Source: Haloarculaceae archaeon (GTDB taxonomy: Archaea > Halobacteriota > Halobacteria > Halobacteriales > Haloarculaceae). Taken from it: a stretch of DNA of 6,146 nt. Shown here in pieces: positions 1 through 4,921 of the stretch (its first letter is position 1; each line of letters opens with the position of its first letter). The notes under the pieces were generated by a model. That model did not search any database, was not told where the DNA came from, and saw nothing but the letters and a program-made list of their open reading frames with translations. The position numbers and the translations under genes were made by a program. The DNA lies in NCBI GenBank assembly GCA_028274885.1, contig JAQCMX010000094.1:1-6146 (forward strand). The letters run 5' to 3'.

Positions 1-1034
1 TCCGGCAGTGACCGGATCTGAACGCCCTTTTCGGCCAGTGCATCCACCACCTGTTCGGGATCTTCGGCCGCGAAGGTGACGAGTCCCGATTTCGCATCGG
101 ACGGGCTGAGCAGCCGCTCATCGAGGCCCGCCTGCAGTCGGTCGGTGAGCCGGTCGATCCGTGCCTCTATCGTCTCGATCCCGACGGCCTCGGTGGTTTC
201 GATCGCTTCGGTCAGCGCAACGTATGGGGAAACAGCCGTCGTTCCGAGTTCGAACCGCCGTGCGCTCGGCCGGAAGGCGTAGTCGTGGCCGTCTGTCTGC
301 TCGAAATCGACCGAAAAGTAGCCGATTCTGTCGGGTTCGAGGTCGGATAGCCGATCCTCGGCGACGTACAAAAAGCCAGATCCCCAGAGACCAAGCAGCC
401 ACTTGTGTCCCGAGGCGGCGAGATAGTCGACCCCCCACTCCGAGACGTCGACCGGCTCCTGTCCGACCGACTGGACGGCATCCACCAGGACTGACGCTCC
501 CGCGTCGTGGGCGATATCGGTTACCTCTCGGATCGGGAGTCGTGTCCCGTAGTTCCAGGACAGCGAACTCAGACAGAGGAGCTTCGCGTCCGAGACGGCC
601 GTCTTGACCGCATCGAGGTCGAGTCGGCCCCGCTGGGTCTCGAGTTCCCTGATCTCGATGCCGTGGCGATCCCGCCCGAGAGCCCACGGGAGTTCACCCG
701 CAGGGTGTTCGAGGTCCGTGTGGACGACCCGCTCCCCGGCCTCCCAGTCGAGTGCCGTGGCGATGTGGTTGATCCCTTCGACCGTGTTTCTCGTGAGTGC
801 GATCTCCTGGGGCGAGGCACCGACGAGCCGGGCAACAGCCTCGCGCGTGTTTTCCATCGCATCCATCGGTGGCGCGTACATACCCTCGTTGCAGGGTGCC
901 TCGTACTGGTGATACCGCTCGAAATCAGCTCCAGCCGCCACCACCGACCGGGGGCTCGGACCGCTCGCCCCCCAGTTGAGGTAGCGACACGCATCCAGCA
1001 CCGGAATCTCCGTCCGGAGCGTCTCTGGGTCCAT
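1..1034 (-). CDS. Aminotransferase class V (PLP-dependent), cysteine desulfurase/isopenicillin-N-epimerase-like, partial
   Basis: The gene reads leftward from ATG at 1034 and leaves the window without a stop, so 344 residues are visible and perhaps a few tens of C-terminal residues are missing. The fold-type I PLP pattern is clear. An N-terminal YLNWGASGPSP segment lies at 18-28. RNTVEGIN at 82-89 matches the phosphate-binding TTEGIN of SufS-like enzymes. LEHPAGELPW at 108-117 aligns with the EHHAN..PW motif and places His110 near the cofactor ring. DAVQSVGQ at 185-192 supplies the pyridine-N Asp185 and Gln188, and SGHKWLLG at 208-215 holds the Schiff-base Lys211. The last visible residues, IRSLP (340-344), fall where group II cysteine desulfurases carry R.GHHC, so a desulfurase role looks unlikely. 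The substrate is unknown. It is probably a cytosolic enzyme. It lies 67 bp downstream of the crcB pair on the same strand and has its own TATA-like element. Confidence 0.9.
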   Translation of the reverse strand, partial: MDPETLRTEIPVLDACRYLNWGASGPSPRSVVAAGADFERYHQYEAPCNEGMYAPPMDAMENTREAVARLVGASPQEIALTRNTVEGINHIATALDWEAGERVVHTDLEHPAGELPWALGRDRHGIEIRELETQRGRLDLDAVKTAVSDAKLLCLSSLSWNYGTRLPIREVTDIAHDAGASVLVDAVQSVGQEPVDVSEWGVDYLAASGHKWLLGLWGSGFLYVAEDRLSDLEPDRIGYFSVDFEQTDGHDYAFRPSARRFELGTTAVSPYVALTEAIETTEAVGIETIEARIDRLTDRLQAGLDERLLSPSDAKSGLVTFAAEDPEQVVDALAEKGVQIRSLP

Positions 1035-1057
1035 ACCCGAACTGGGGGTGCCAGAGG

Positions 1058-1064
1058 CTTGAAA
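1058..1064 (-). promoter_or_regulatory. TATA-like element of the aminotransferase gene
   Basis: On the minus strand this reads TTTCAAG, centred 27 nt upstream of the ATG at 1034. That is the spacing expected if transcription starts at the start codon (leaderless mRNA). No Shine-Dalgarno sequence is evident upstream of the ATG. The match to a haloarchaeal TATA consensus is only moderate. Confidence 0.35.
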
Positions 1065-1084
1065 CCACCACCTTTGAAGACCGC

Positions 1085-1096
1085 GCACCCGGGTGC
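1085..1096. repeat. 12-bp perfect palindrome downstream of crcB
   Basis: GCACCCGGGTGC is perfectly self-complementary and begins 5 nt past the crcB stop codon. It lies between crcB and the TATA-like element of the aminotransferase gene. It could be a regulator site or part of a weak terminator, or simply chance in GC-rich DNA. There is no loop, so it makes a poor hairpin. Confidence 0.3.
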
Positions 1097-1101
1097 TGGG
1101 T

Positions 1102-1449
1102 TTAGGATAGGACTGTTCCGATCCCCATCCCAAGCACCACGGCCAGTACGGCCGAAACCAGGTTCCCGAGCCCGTTTGCCACGGCGGTGCGTCGCTGACC
1201 TGTTTCGAGCAATCGGACAGTCTCGAACGCGAACGTCGAGAAGGTTGTAAAGGCCCCACAGAAGCCAATGCCAAGGAGAGCCACCATCCATCCGGTCGCT
1301 TCTGTTCCGAGCACGACCCCTAGCAGGAAACTTCCGAGAGCGTTTACGAGCAGTGTGTCAAGCACCCGGCGATCGACGCGGTCGGTGAGTAGATACCGAC
1401 TCCACGCCCCGAGGATACCGCCGGTGCCAACGAGTAAAAACTCAATCAC
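1102..1449 (-). CDS. crcB: CrcB/Fluc fluoride ion channel subunit (downstream gene of pair)
   Basis: A small four-helix membrane protein of the CrcB/Fluc family, which exports cytosolic fluoride through dimeric channels with antiparallel subunits. Numbered from the GTG at 1449 (115 residues), the family motifs are GTGGILGAWSRY at 8-19 (Arg18), NALGSFLLG at 36-44 (Asn36) and GFCGAFTTFSTFAFE at 62-76. The last contains the Phe-box residues Phe70 and Phe73. Hydrophobic segments span nearly the whole chain. I chose GTG 1449 because its GTGA overlaps the TGA of the upstream crcB by 4 bp and a GGTGG lies a few bases before it. It also puts the GG motif at residues 10-11, as in typical CrcB proteins. 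A second GTG at 1458 would add three residues. The paired gene suggests that the two products form a heterodimer. Confidence 0.9.
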   Translation of the reverse strand: MIEFLLVGTGGILGAWSRYLLTDRVDRRVLDTLLVNALGSFLLGVVLGTEATGWMVALLGIGFCGAFTTFSTFAFETVRLLETGQRRTAVANGLGNLVSAVLAVVLGMGIGTVLS

Positions 1450-1823
1450 TGTGCCCACCGCACCAGCGCGCGTCCGAGAAACACCGCGACAAATCCCAGC
1501 AGATAGGTGCCTGCCACGTTGGCCCCGGCGAGCGAGGGGGCCAGTGTGGCCGTCTCAGCCGCGAAGGTACTGTAGGTCGTAAACGAGGAACAGAATCCGG
1601 TGCCAACGAGCAGTCGCGTCTCGGGGCCGAGATACTCGACCAATCGCTTTTCGTACAAAACAACGCCGAGTAGGAAGGCACCGAGTGTATTCGCGACGAG
1701 TGTCCCCCAGGGAAAGGTCCCAGTCAGCCCGACGGCCAGCCCGTGTCGTCCGACAGCGCCGGCGAAACCCCCCACCGCGATCAGCGCCAGCGCGTGGCCG
1801 TCCCCGGGCCCTCTGTCTGTCAT
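1446..1823 (-). CDS. crcB: CrcB/Fluc fluoride ion channel subunit (upstream gene of pair)
   Basis: A second CrcB-family membrane protein of 125 residues, clearly divergent from its neighbour. After a short hydrophilic start it shows GGFAGAVGRHG at 18-28 (Arg26), a WGTLVANTLGAFLLG segment at 39-53 (Asn45) and GFCSSFTTYSTFAAE at 76-90. The position equivalent to the first Phe-box residue is Tyr84, while Phe87 is kept. The gene is first in a two-gene unit and ends in a 4-bp GTGA overlap with the second crcB, typical of translational coupling. Two unequal subunits in tandem is the arrangement known for heterodimeric Fluc channels, in which one copy faces each way in the membrane. The ATG at 1823 has a TATA-like element at the leaderless distance. 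No fluoride riboswitch is apparent upstream. Confidence 0.9.
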   Translation of the reverse strand: MTDRGPGDGHALALIAVGGFAGAVGRHGLAVGLTGTFPWGTLVANTLGAFLLGVVLYEKRLVEYLGPETRLLVGTGFCSSFTTYSTFAAETATLAPSLAGANVAGTYLLGFVAVFLGRALVRWAQ

Positions 1824-1843
1824 AGTCGTCCGGAGAACACTCG

Positions 1844-1852
1844 GTTACTCTT
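1844..1852 (-). promoter_or_regulatory. TATA-like element of the crcB pair
   Basis: On the minus strand this reads AAAGAGTAA, centred about 25 nt upstream of ATG 1823. The core AAGAGTA also occurs at the same place before the FKBP gene in this window. The match is weak. If real, the crcB transcript has no room for a structured leader. Confidence 0.3.
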
Positions 1853-1880
1853 TGCTTACGATGTTGTCGCCGGCCGACAG

Positions 1881-1904
1881 CGTTCGACCGAACGGGAATT
1901 TCCC
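1881..1904. repeat. Two abutting inverted repeats in the crcB-cetZ intergenic region
   Basis: The first repeat is CGTTCG-AC-CGAACG (1881-1894), with 6-bp arms. The second is GGGAA-T-TTCCC (1894-1904), with 5-bp arms, sharing one base with the first. Together they form a dense symmetric block about 30 nt upstream of the crcB TATA-like element and 54 nt upstream of the cetZ one. The position suits an operator for either gene. No regulator can be named, and repeats this short can occur by chance. Confidence 0.35.
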
Positions 1905-1931
1905 CGAGGATTCGTTCATACGACTGGGACG

Positions 1932-1944
1932 CTCCGACTCGGAG
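1932..1944. repeat. 13-bp palindrome upstream of the cetZ promoter
   Basis: CTCCGA-C-TCGGAG is perfectly symmetric about C1938 and ends 13 nt before the TTAATTAA element of cetZ. This is a usual place for an activator or repressor site in haloarchaeal promoters. The regulator is unknown. Confidence 0.35.
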
Positions 1945-1950
1945 ACGGTG

Positions 1951-1965
1951 CCCAACGTTAATTAA
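1951..1965 (+). promoter_or_regulatory. BRE/TATA promoter of cetZ
   Basis: CCCAACG followed by TTAATTAA (1958-1965) resembles a haloarchaeal BRE plus TATA box. It is the most AT-rich spot in the intergenic region. Its centre is 27 nt upstream of ATG 1989, and no GGAGG-like site precedes the ATG, so the transcript is probably leaderless or nearly so. Confidence 0.6.
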
Positions 1966-1988
1966 CGAGAGCCTCGAGAAGTACATTC

Positions 1989-3062
1989 ATGAAGGTCGTC
2001 CTGATTGGTCTTGGCCAGGCTGGCGGGAAAGTCACCGAGTGCCTGGCGGAATTTGATTACGATATGGGGTTTGACGCCGTACGGGGGGCGTTTGCGGTCA
2101 ACACGGCGAAGACGGATCTCCAGGGGCTCGACATCGATACGATGCTCGTCGGACAGAACCGTGTCAAGGGCCATGGCGTCGGCGGGGACAACGAACTCGG
2201 TGCTGAGATTATGCAGGCCGAGGCTACCGAGGTCATGGACCAGGTTTCGGACCGAATTACGACAGAAGCCGAAGCGATCGTGATCGTCGCCGGCCTCGGA
2301 GGCGGAACGGGTAGCGGCGGCGCGCCCGCACTGGCAAAGGAACTCCAGCGTGTCTACGAGCAGCCAGTGTACGTCCTGGGAATCCTTCCCGGGCGCGACG
2401 AAGGGTCGATCTACCAGGCAAACGCCGGACGCTCGCTCAAAACAGTGGTTCGGGAATCAACCGCGACGATTCTCATCGACAACGACGCCTGGCGCCGGAG
2501 CAACGAAACGGTCGAAGAAGGGTTCAAACACATCAATCAGCAGATTGCCCAGCGCGTGGGGCTGTTGCTCGCCTCGGGCGAGGTTGTCGAGGGTGTCGGC
2601 GAAAGCGTCGTCGATTCCTCGGAGATCATCAACACACTCAGAGAAGGGGGGATCGCGTCGCTTGGCTACGCCAGTGCGGAGGCCCACGAGGATGCCGAGC
2701 AGAATATCAACACGATCACGAGCATGACACGGAAGGCACTGCTGACAGGAATGAGCCTGCCTAACGCGATCGAAGCCGAAGCAGCGCTGCTCGTGATCGC
2801 CGGCCAGACTGATCATATTTCCAGAAAGGGCGTCGAAAGCGCCCGCTCGTGGGTTGAAGAGGAAACCGGTTCGCTCCAGGTCCGCGGTGGGGATTTCCCG
2901 CTCGAAAGTGACCGACTCGGCGCACTCGTGTTACTCGGGGGGGTCGAGCGTTCGACTCGGATTCAGGAATTTATGGACCGCGCACGGGAGGCCCAGACCC
3001 AAGAGGAGTCCACCGACCCTGTTGCACAGTTCGAAAACGAGGAACTCGACGACCTGTTTTAG
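1989..3062 (+). CDS. cetZ: CetZ-family tubulin/FtsZ-like GTPase
   Basis: A 357-residue tubulin-superfamily GTPase of the archaeal CetZ group, the cytoskeletal polymers implicated in haloarchaeal cell shape and motility. The N-terminal nucleotide-binding part has GLGQAGGK at 7-14, AVNTAKTDL at 36-44, HGVGGDNELGAEI at 62-74 and the tubulin/FtsZ signature GGGTGSG at 104-110. These are followed by LGILPGRDEGSIY at 130-142 and DNDAWR at 164-169. VGESVVDSSEIINTL (203-217) is also CetZ-like. The T7-loop region, which completes the neighbouring subunit's GTPase site, reads LPNAIEAEAALLV at 257-269 with Glu262 and Glu264. The C-terminal half has RKGVESARSWVEEETGS at 279-295 and VRGGDFPL at 298-305. 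A short acidic tail ends in ELDDLF. From memory, CetZ1 has an extra loop between the YA motif near 227 and the RK motif near 248; this protein is compact there. It stands alone, with its own promoter, convergent with the FKBP gene. Confidence 0.93.
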   Translation: MKVVLIGLGQAGGKVTECLAEFDYDMGFDAVRGAFAVNTAKTDLQGLDIDTMLVGQNRVKGHGVGGDNELGAEIMQAEATEVMDQVSDRITTEAEAIVIVAGLGGGTGSGGAPALAKELQRVYEQPVYVLGILPGRDEGSIYQANAGRSLKTVVRESTATILIDNDAWRRSNETVEEGFKHINQQIAQRVGLLLASGEVVEGVGESVVDSSEIINTLREGGIASLGYASAEAHEDAEQNINTITSMTRKALLTGMSLPNAIEAEAALLVIAGQTDHISRKGVESARSWVEEETGSLQVRGGDFPLESDRLGALVLLGGVERSTRIQEFMDRAREAQTQEESTDPVAQFENEELDDLF

Positions 3063-3076
3063 TGGGATGTGGTAAC

Positions 3077-3085
3077 GAAAATAAC
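3077..3085 (-). terminator. Possible T-rich terminator of the FKBP gene
   Basis: On the minus strand, GTTATTTTC lies about 15 nt past the TGA stop of the FKBP gene, in the 37-nt convergent spacer with cetZ. Archaeal transcription often ends at short T-rich runs. The run is short and the call is tentative. Confidence 0.25.
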
Positions 3086-3099
3086 CGCAGTAATCAGTA

Positions 3100-4101
3100 T
3101 CAGAGGTCCTCGGCGATCTCGTCGGCGTCGATATCGGCCTCCTCGAGTGCCGCTTCAAGATCACCGCCGCCGCCCATCCCGCCCATCATACCGGGCATAC
3201 CCATGCCGCCGGCGCCGTCGATGATCTCCTCAACGACGATGCGGTCGATTCCGAGGAGGTCGATCAACTGTTGACCGATCTGCTGTTTTTGCATCATCCA
3301 CTGCTGGTTCATATTCAACTGTGGCGTGGCCTCGATGTACAGCGATTCCTTCTCGACTTCGACGGTTTCGAACTCCGGTTCGCTGTCTTCGTCCTCGTCC
3401 TCCGCGGAGTCGTCGGGGTCGTCCGCTTCGACCACCTGTTTTTCTTCGACAGTGTCGGTCTGGAACCATATCTCCAGGTCGAGATCGAGCAACATGTCGA
3501 ACAGGCCCTCGGCCTTTTCGGTTCTCTCCTCGACGACCTCGGTAACCTCGTAGTCGTACTCGATGTCCCGACCGGCCAGCGGGTGGTTGAAATCCACGCG
3601 CGCACGGCCGCCGACTATGGTTTCGATGAACCCTTCGTCACCGTCGACGCGGACCTGCGCGCCCGGATACTGGTCGTCTTCGGATATCTTGTCTTTGCTG
3701 ATTGTACGGACCTTCTCGTCGTCGAACTCGCCGAACGCTTCCGCGGCTGGAACGACCACGCTGCCGGTATCGCCGATCCCTTTCCCGACGATGTCGTCCT
3801 CGACACTCGGGAAGATGTGCCCCTCGCCGAGGACGATCGTCCGGGGCGCAAACTCTTGGTCGGTATCCACACCTTCCTCCTCTGCAACCGCTGGATCGGT
3901 GGTGTCCACGAGATCATCGTCCTCGACAGTCCATGCAGTGTAGTTGAGCCGGATGAAATCGCCCTCCTGCAACCCATCGGCGTCGGGATCTGATTGCTCG
4001 TCCTGCGTTTCGCCGGCGACTTCCTCTGGGTGACTCTCCTCGGATGCTGGTCTCTCGTCTGATTCGTCGAGGTCTGGTTCCGCCTCGGAGTCGTTGCTCA
4101 T
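3100..4101 (-). CDS. Long FKBP-type (SlyD-like) peptidyl-prolyl cis-trans isomerase with Gly/Met-rich tail
   Basis: A cytosolic folding catalyst and chaperone of 333 residues. Residues 1-45 are an acidic, low-complexity lead. The FKBP fold starts at 46 with GDFIRLNYTAW (Tyr54), VDTTDP (Asp66), VLGEGHIFPSVEDDIVG at 90-106 and AEAFGEFD at 120-127. An insert-in-flap segment follows, and the fold resumes with VDFNHPLAGRDIEYDYEV at 169-186, the SlyD-family hallmark. Beyond this lies an acidic linker (about 225-245). Next comes a C-terminal domain, SLYIEATPQL..QQW..QKQQIGQQLIDLLGIDRIVVEEI (253-293), of the kind I recall in long archaeal FKBPs. The tail is MGMPGMMGGMGGGG (300-313) followed by an acidic helix. 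The Met/Gly tail resembles the GGM ends of group I and II chaperonins. ATG 4101 is chosen because the FKBP-like protein starts there and a TATA-like element lies 25 nt upstream. The frame stays open further upstream only as antisense of the next gene. Confidence 0.92.
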   Translation of the reverse strand: MSNDSEAEPDLDESDERPASEESHPEEVAGETQDEQSDPDADGLQEGDFIRLNYTAWTVEDDDLVDTTDPAVAEEEGVDTDQEFAPRTIVLGEGHIFPSVEDDIVGKGIGDTGSVVVPAAEAFGEFDDEKVRTISKDKISEDDQYPGAQVRVDGDEGFIETIVGGRARVDFNHPLAGRDIEYDYEVTEVVEERTEKAEGLFDMLLDLDLEIWFQTDTVEEKQVVEADDPDDSAEDEDEDSEPEFETVEVEKESLYIEATPQLNMNQQWMMQKQQIGQQLIDLLGIDRIVVEEIIDGAGGMGMPGMMGGMGGGGDLEAALEEADIDADEIAEDL

Positions 4102-4121
4102 ACCCTGTTGGTCAGTCGTAG

Positions 4122-4130
4122 TACTCTTAA
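4122..4130 (-). promoter_or_regulatory. TATA-like element of the FKBP gene
   Basis: On the minus strand this reads TTAAGAGTA, centred about 25 nt upstream of ATG 4101, which fits a leaderless transcript. There is no ribosome-binding site before the ATG. Confidence 0.45.
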
Positions 4131-4148
4131 GGACACCGTTTCGCTGCG

Positions 4149-4164
4149 CCAGACCGGTGTCTGG
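4149..4164. repeat. Inverted repeat midway between divergent promoters
   Basis: CCAGAC-CGGT-GTCTGG has perfect 6-bp arms. Its centre (4156/4157) is almost exactly midway between the TATA-like elements of the FKBP gene (centre 4126) and the CYTH gene (centre 4183). This would suit a shared operator for both genes. Chance occurrence is possible for arms of this length. Confidence 0.35.
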
Positions 4165-4178
4165 TACGATCCCGGCAC

Positions 4179-4187
4179 GATTATCTG
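4179..4187 (+). promoter_or_regulatory. TATA-like element of the CYTH gene
   Basis: The segment GATTATCTG is AT-richer than its surroundings and is centred 27 nt upstream of ATG 4210, which supports that start and a leaderless mRNA. A small inverted repeat GCCCA-ACGG-TGGGC (4196-4209) abuts the ATG. Confidence 0.4.
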
Positions 4188-4209
4188 TTGGCAACGCCCA
4201 ACGGTGGGC

Positions 4210-4812
4210 ATGTACGAAGTCGAGATCAAGGTTCGCGCCGACCACGAAGCCGTCCGGAACGAGCTTGAGTCGACAGGCGCAGACAGTTTGGGGACAGTCC
4301 ACCAGGAAGACACCTACTACGACGCCCCGTCGCGTGATTTTGCAGAGACCGACGAAGCACTCCGTGTACGTAATCAGCGCTCCGTTCAAGACGAACCCGG
4401 CGAGGAAGAACAACCAGCGAGCCAGGAGATCACGCTGACGTACAAGGGTCCACTGGTCGACGCAGCCTCGAAGACACGAAAAGAAGCACAGACAGCCGTC
4501 GAGAGCGAGGACGGAATCAAAGCTATCCTCGCGGCGCTGGACTACGAACCGGCCGAGACCGTACACAAACGGCGAGAGCGATACGCCCTCGAAGATTGCA
4601 TCGTAACGCTTGATACTGTCCGGGGGCTCGGAAAGTTCGTCGAGGTTGAGGTAACCAGCGACTCCGTCGGGTCCGATGACATCGACGCCGCAAGGGACTC
4701 AGCCATCGCCATTCTGCGACGCCTCGGTCTCGATCCGAGTGAGCAGATCCGGACGTCTTATCTCGAACTGCTGCTGACGGGCGATACCGACGACACGGTC
4801 AAAGACAGTTGA
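4210..4812 (+). CDS. CYTH-domain protein (CyaB/thiamine-triphosphatase-like)
   Basis: A 200-residue triphosphate tunnel metalloenzyme. CYTH proteins hydrolyse or cyclise triphosphate substrates (inorganic triphosphate, ThTP or ATP) inside a beta-barrel tunnel using divalent metal. The hallmark ExExK is present at Glu3-Glu5-Lys7. The tunnel residues follow in order: Asp34/Tyr36/Asp38, Arg52 and Arg54 (ALRVR), Lys79 (TYKGP), Arg90 and Glu92 (TRKE), KRRERY at 120-125, Asp135 (TLD) and GKFVEVE at 141-147 with Glu145 and Glu147. All the expected charged positions appear intact, so it should be active. The substrate cannot be told from sequence. An acidic loop (about 60-72) between strands looks like a halophilic insertion. 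An in-frame ATG at 4108 would add 34 residues before ExExK, which in this family sits at the very N-terminus, so it was rejected. The gene is divergent from the FKBP gene and 109 bp upstream of metK on the same strand. Confidence 0.9.
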   Translation: MYEVEIKVRADHEAVRNELESTGADSLGTVHQEDTYYDAPSRDFAETDEALRVRNQRSVQDEPGEEEQPASQEITLTYKGPLVDAASKTRKEAQTAVESEDGIKAILAALDYEPAETVHKRRERYALEDCIVTLDTVRGLGKFVEVEVTSDSVGSDDIDAARDSAIAILRRLGLDPSEQIRTSYLELLLTGDTDDTVKDS

Positions 4813-4881
4813 CAGCGTTGGAAAGCGTCCGGGGCCAAAATCCGGGTGCGTCGGACAGGATCTTGGCGCGAACGGGGAGGT

Positions 4882-4894
4882 CCGAAAGGTATAG
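4882..4894 (+). promoter_or_regulatory. BRE/TATA promoter of metK
   Basis: CCGAAAGG followed by TATAG resembles a BRE plus TATA box, centred about 30 nt upstream of ATG 4922. This leaves at most a few leader nucleotides, so metK seems to have its own promoter rather than relying on read-through from the CYTH gene. Confidence 0.5.
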
Positions 4895-4895
4895 A

Positions 4896-4915
4896 CCCGG
4901 TGGTGCCAAACCGGG
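4896..4915 (+). repeat. Inverted repeat between the metK TATA box and start codon
   Basis: Arms CCCGGT (4896-4901) and ACCGGG (4910-4915) are perfectly complementary across an 8-nt spacer. The repeat begins 2 nt after the TATA-like element and ends 6 nt before the ATG, covering the DNA that must open for initiation. A protein bound here would block transcription, so a repressor operator is plausible. It is too close to the start to be a riboswitch. Confidence 0.4.
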
Positions 4916-4921
4916 CTAACA

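Noticed and set aside
507..1291. Long open frames on both strands across the aminotransferase and crcB region (247 and 240 residues)
   Set aside because: They are Arg/Pro/Ser-rich shadows of GC-rich genes and cross the real gene boundaries. The class V aminotransferase frame explains the region.
1824..1988. Fluoride (crcB) riboswitch upstream of the crcB pair
   Set aside because: I could not recognise the conserved crcB-motif pseudoknot. A TATA-like element about 25 nt from the ATG would leave no leader for it. A covariance-model search would settle this.
3271..3993. 240-residue plus-strand open frame inside the FKBP gene
   Set aside because: It is the mirror of acidic codons on the coding strand. 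It shows no recognisable motif, while the opposite strand encodes a clear FKBP.
4108..4209. Upstream ATG start (4108) for the CYTH gene
   Set aside because: It would place 34 residues before the ExExK motif, which normally lies at the N-terminus, and would run through the divergent promoter region.
4102..4566. Open minus-strand frame extending the FKBP by 155 N-terminal residues
   Set aside because: It is antisense to the CYTH gene, which has intact motifs, and has a Cys/Phe-rich composition unlike haloarchaeal proteins. The FKBP has a good ATG at 4101 with a TATA-like element at the right distance.
4813..4921. SAM riboswitch before metK
   Set aside because: The promoter-like element sits about 30 nt before the ATG, leaving essentially no leader, and no SAM riboswitch core is visible.
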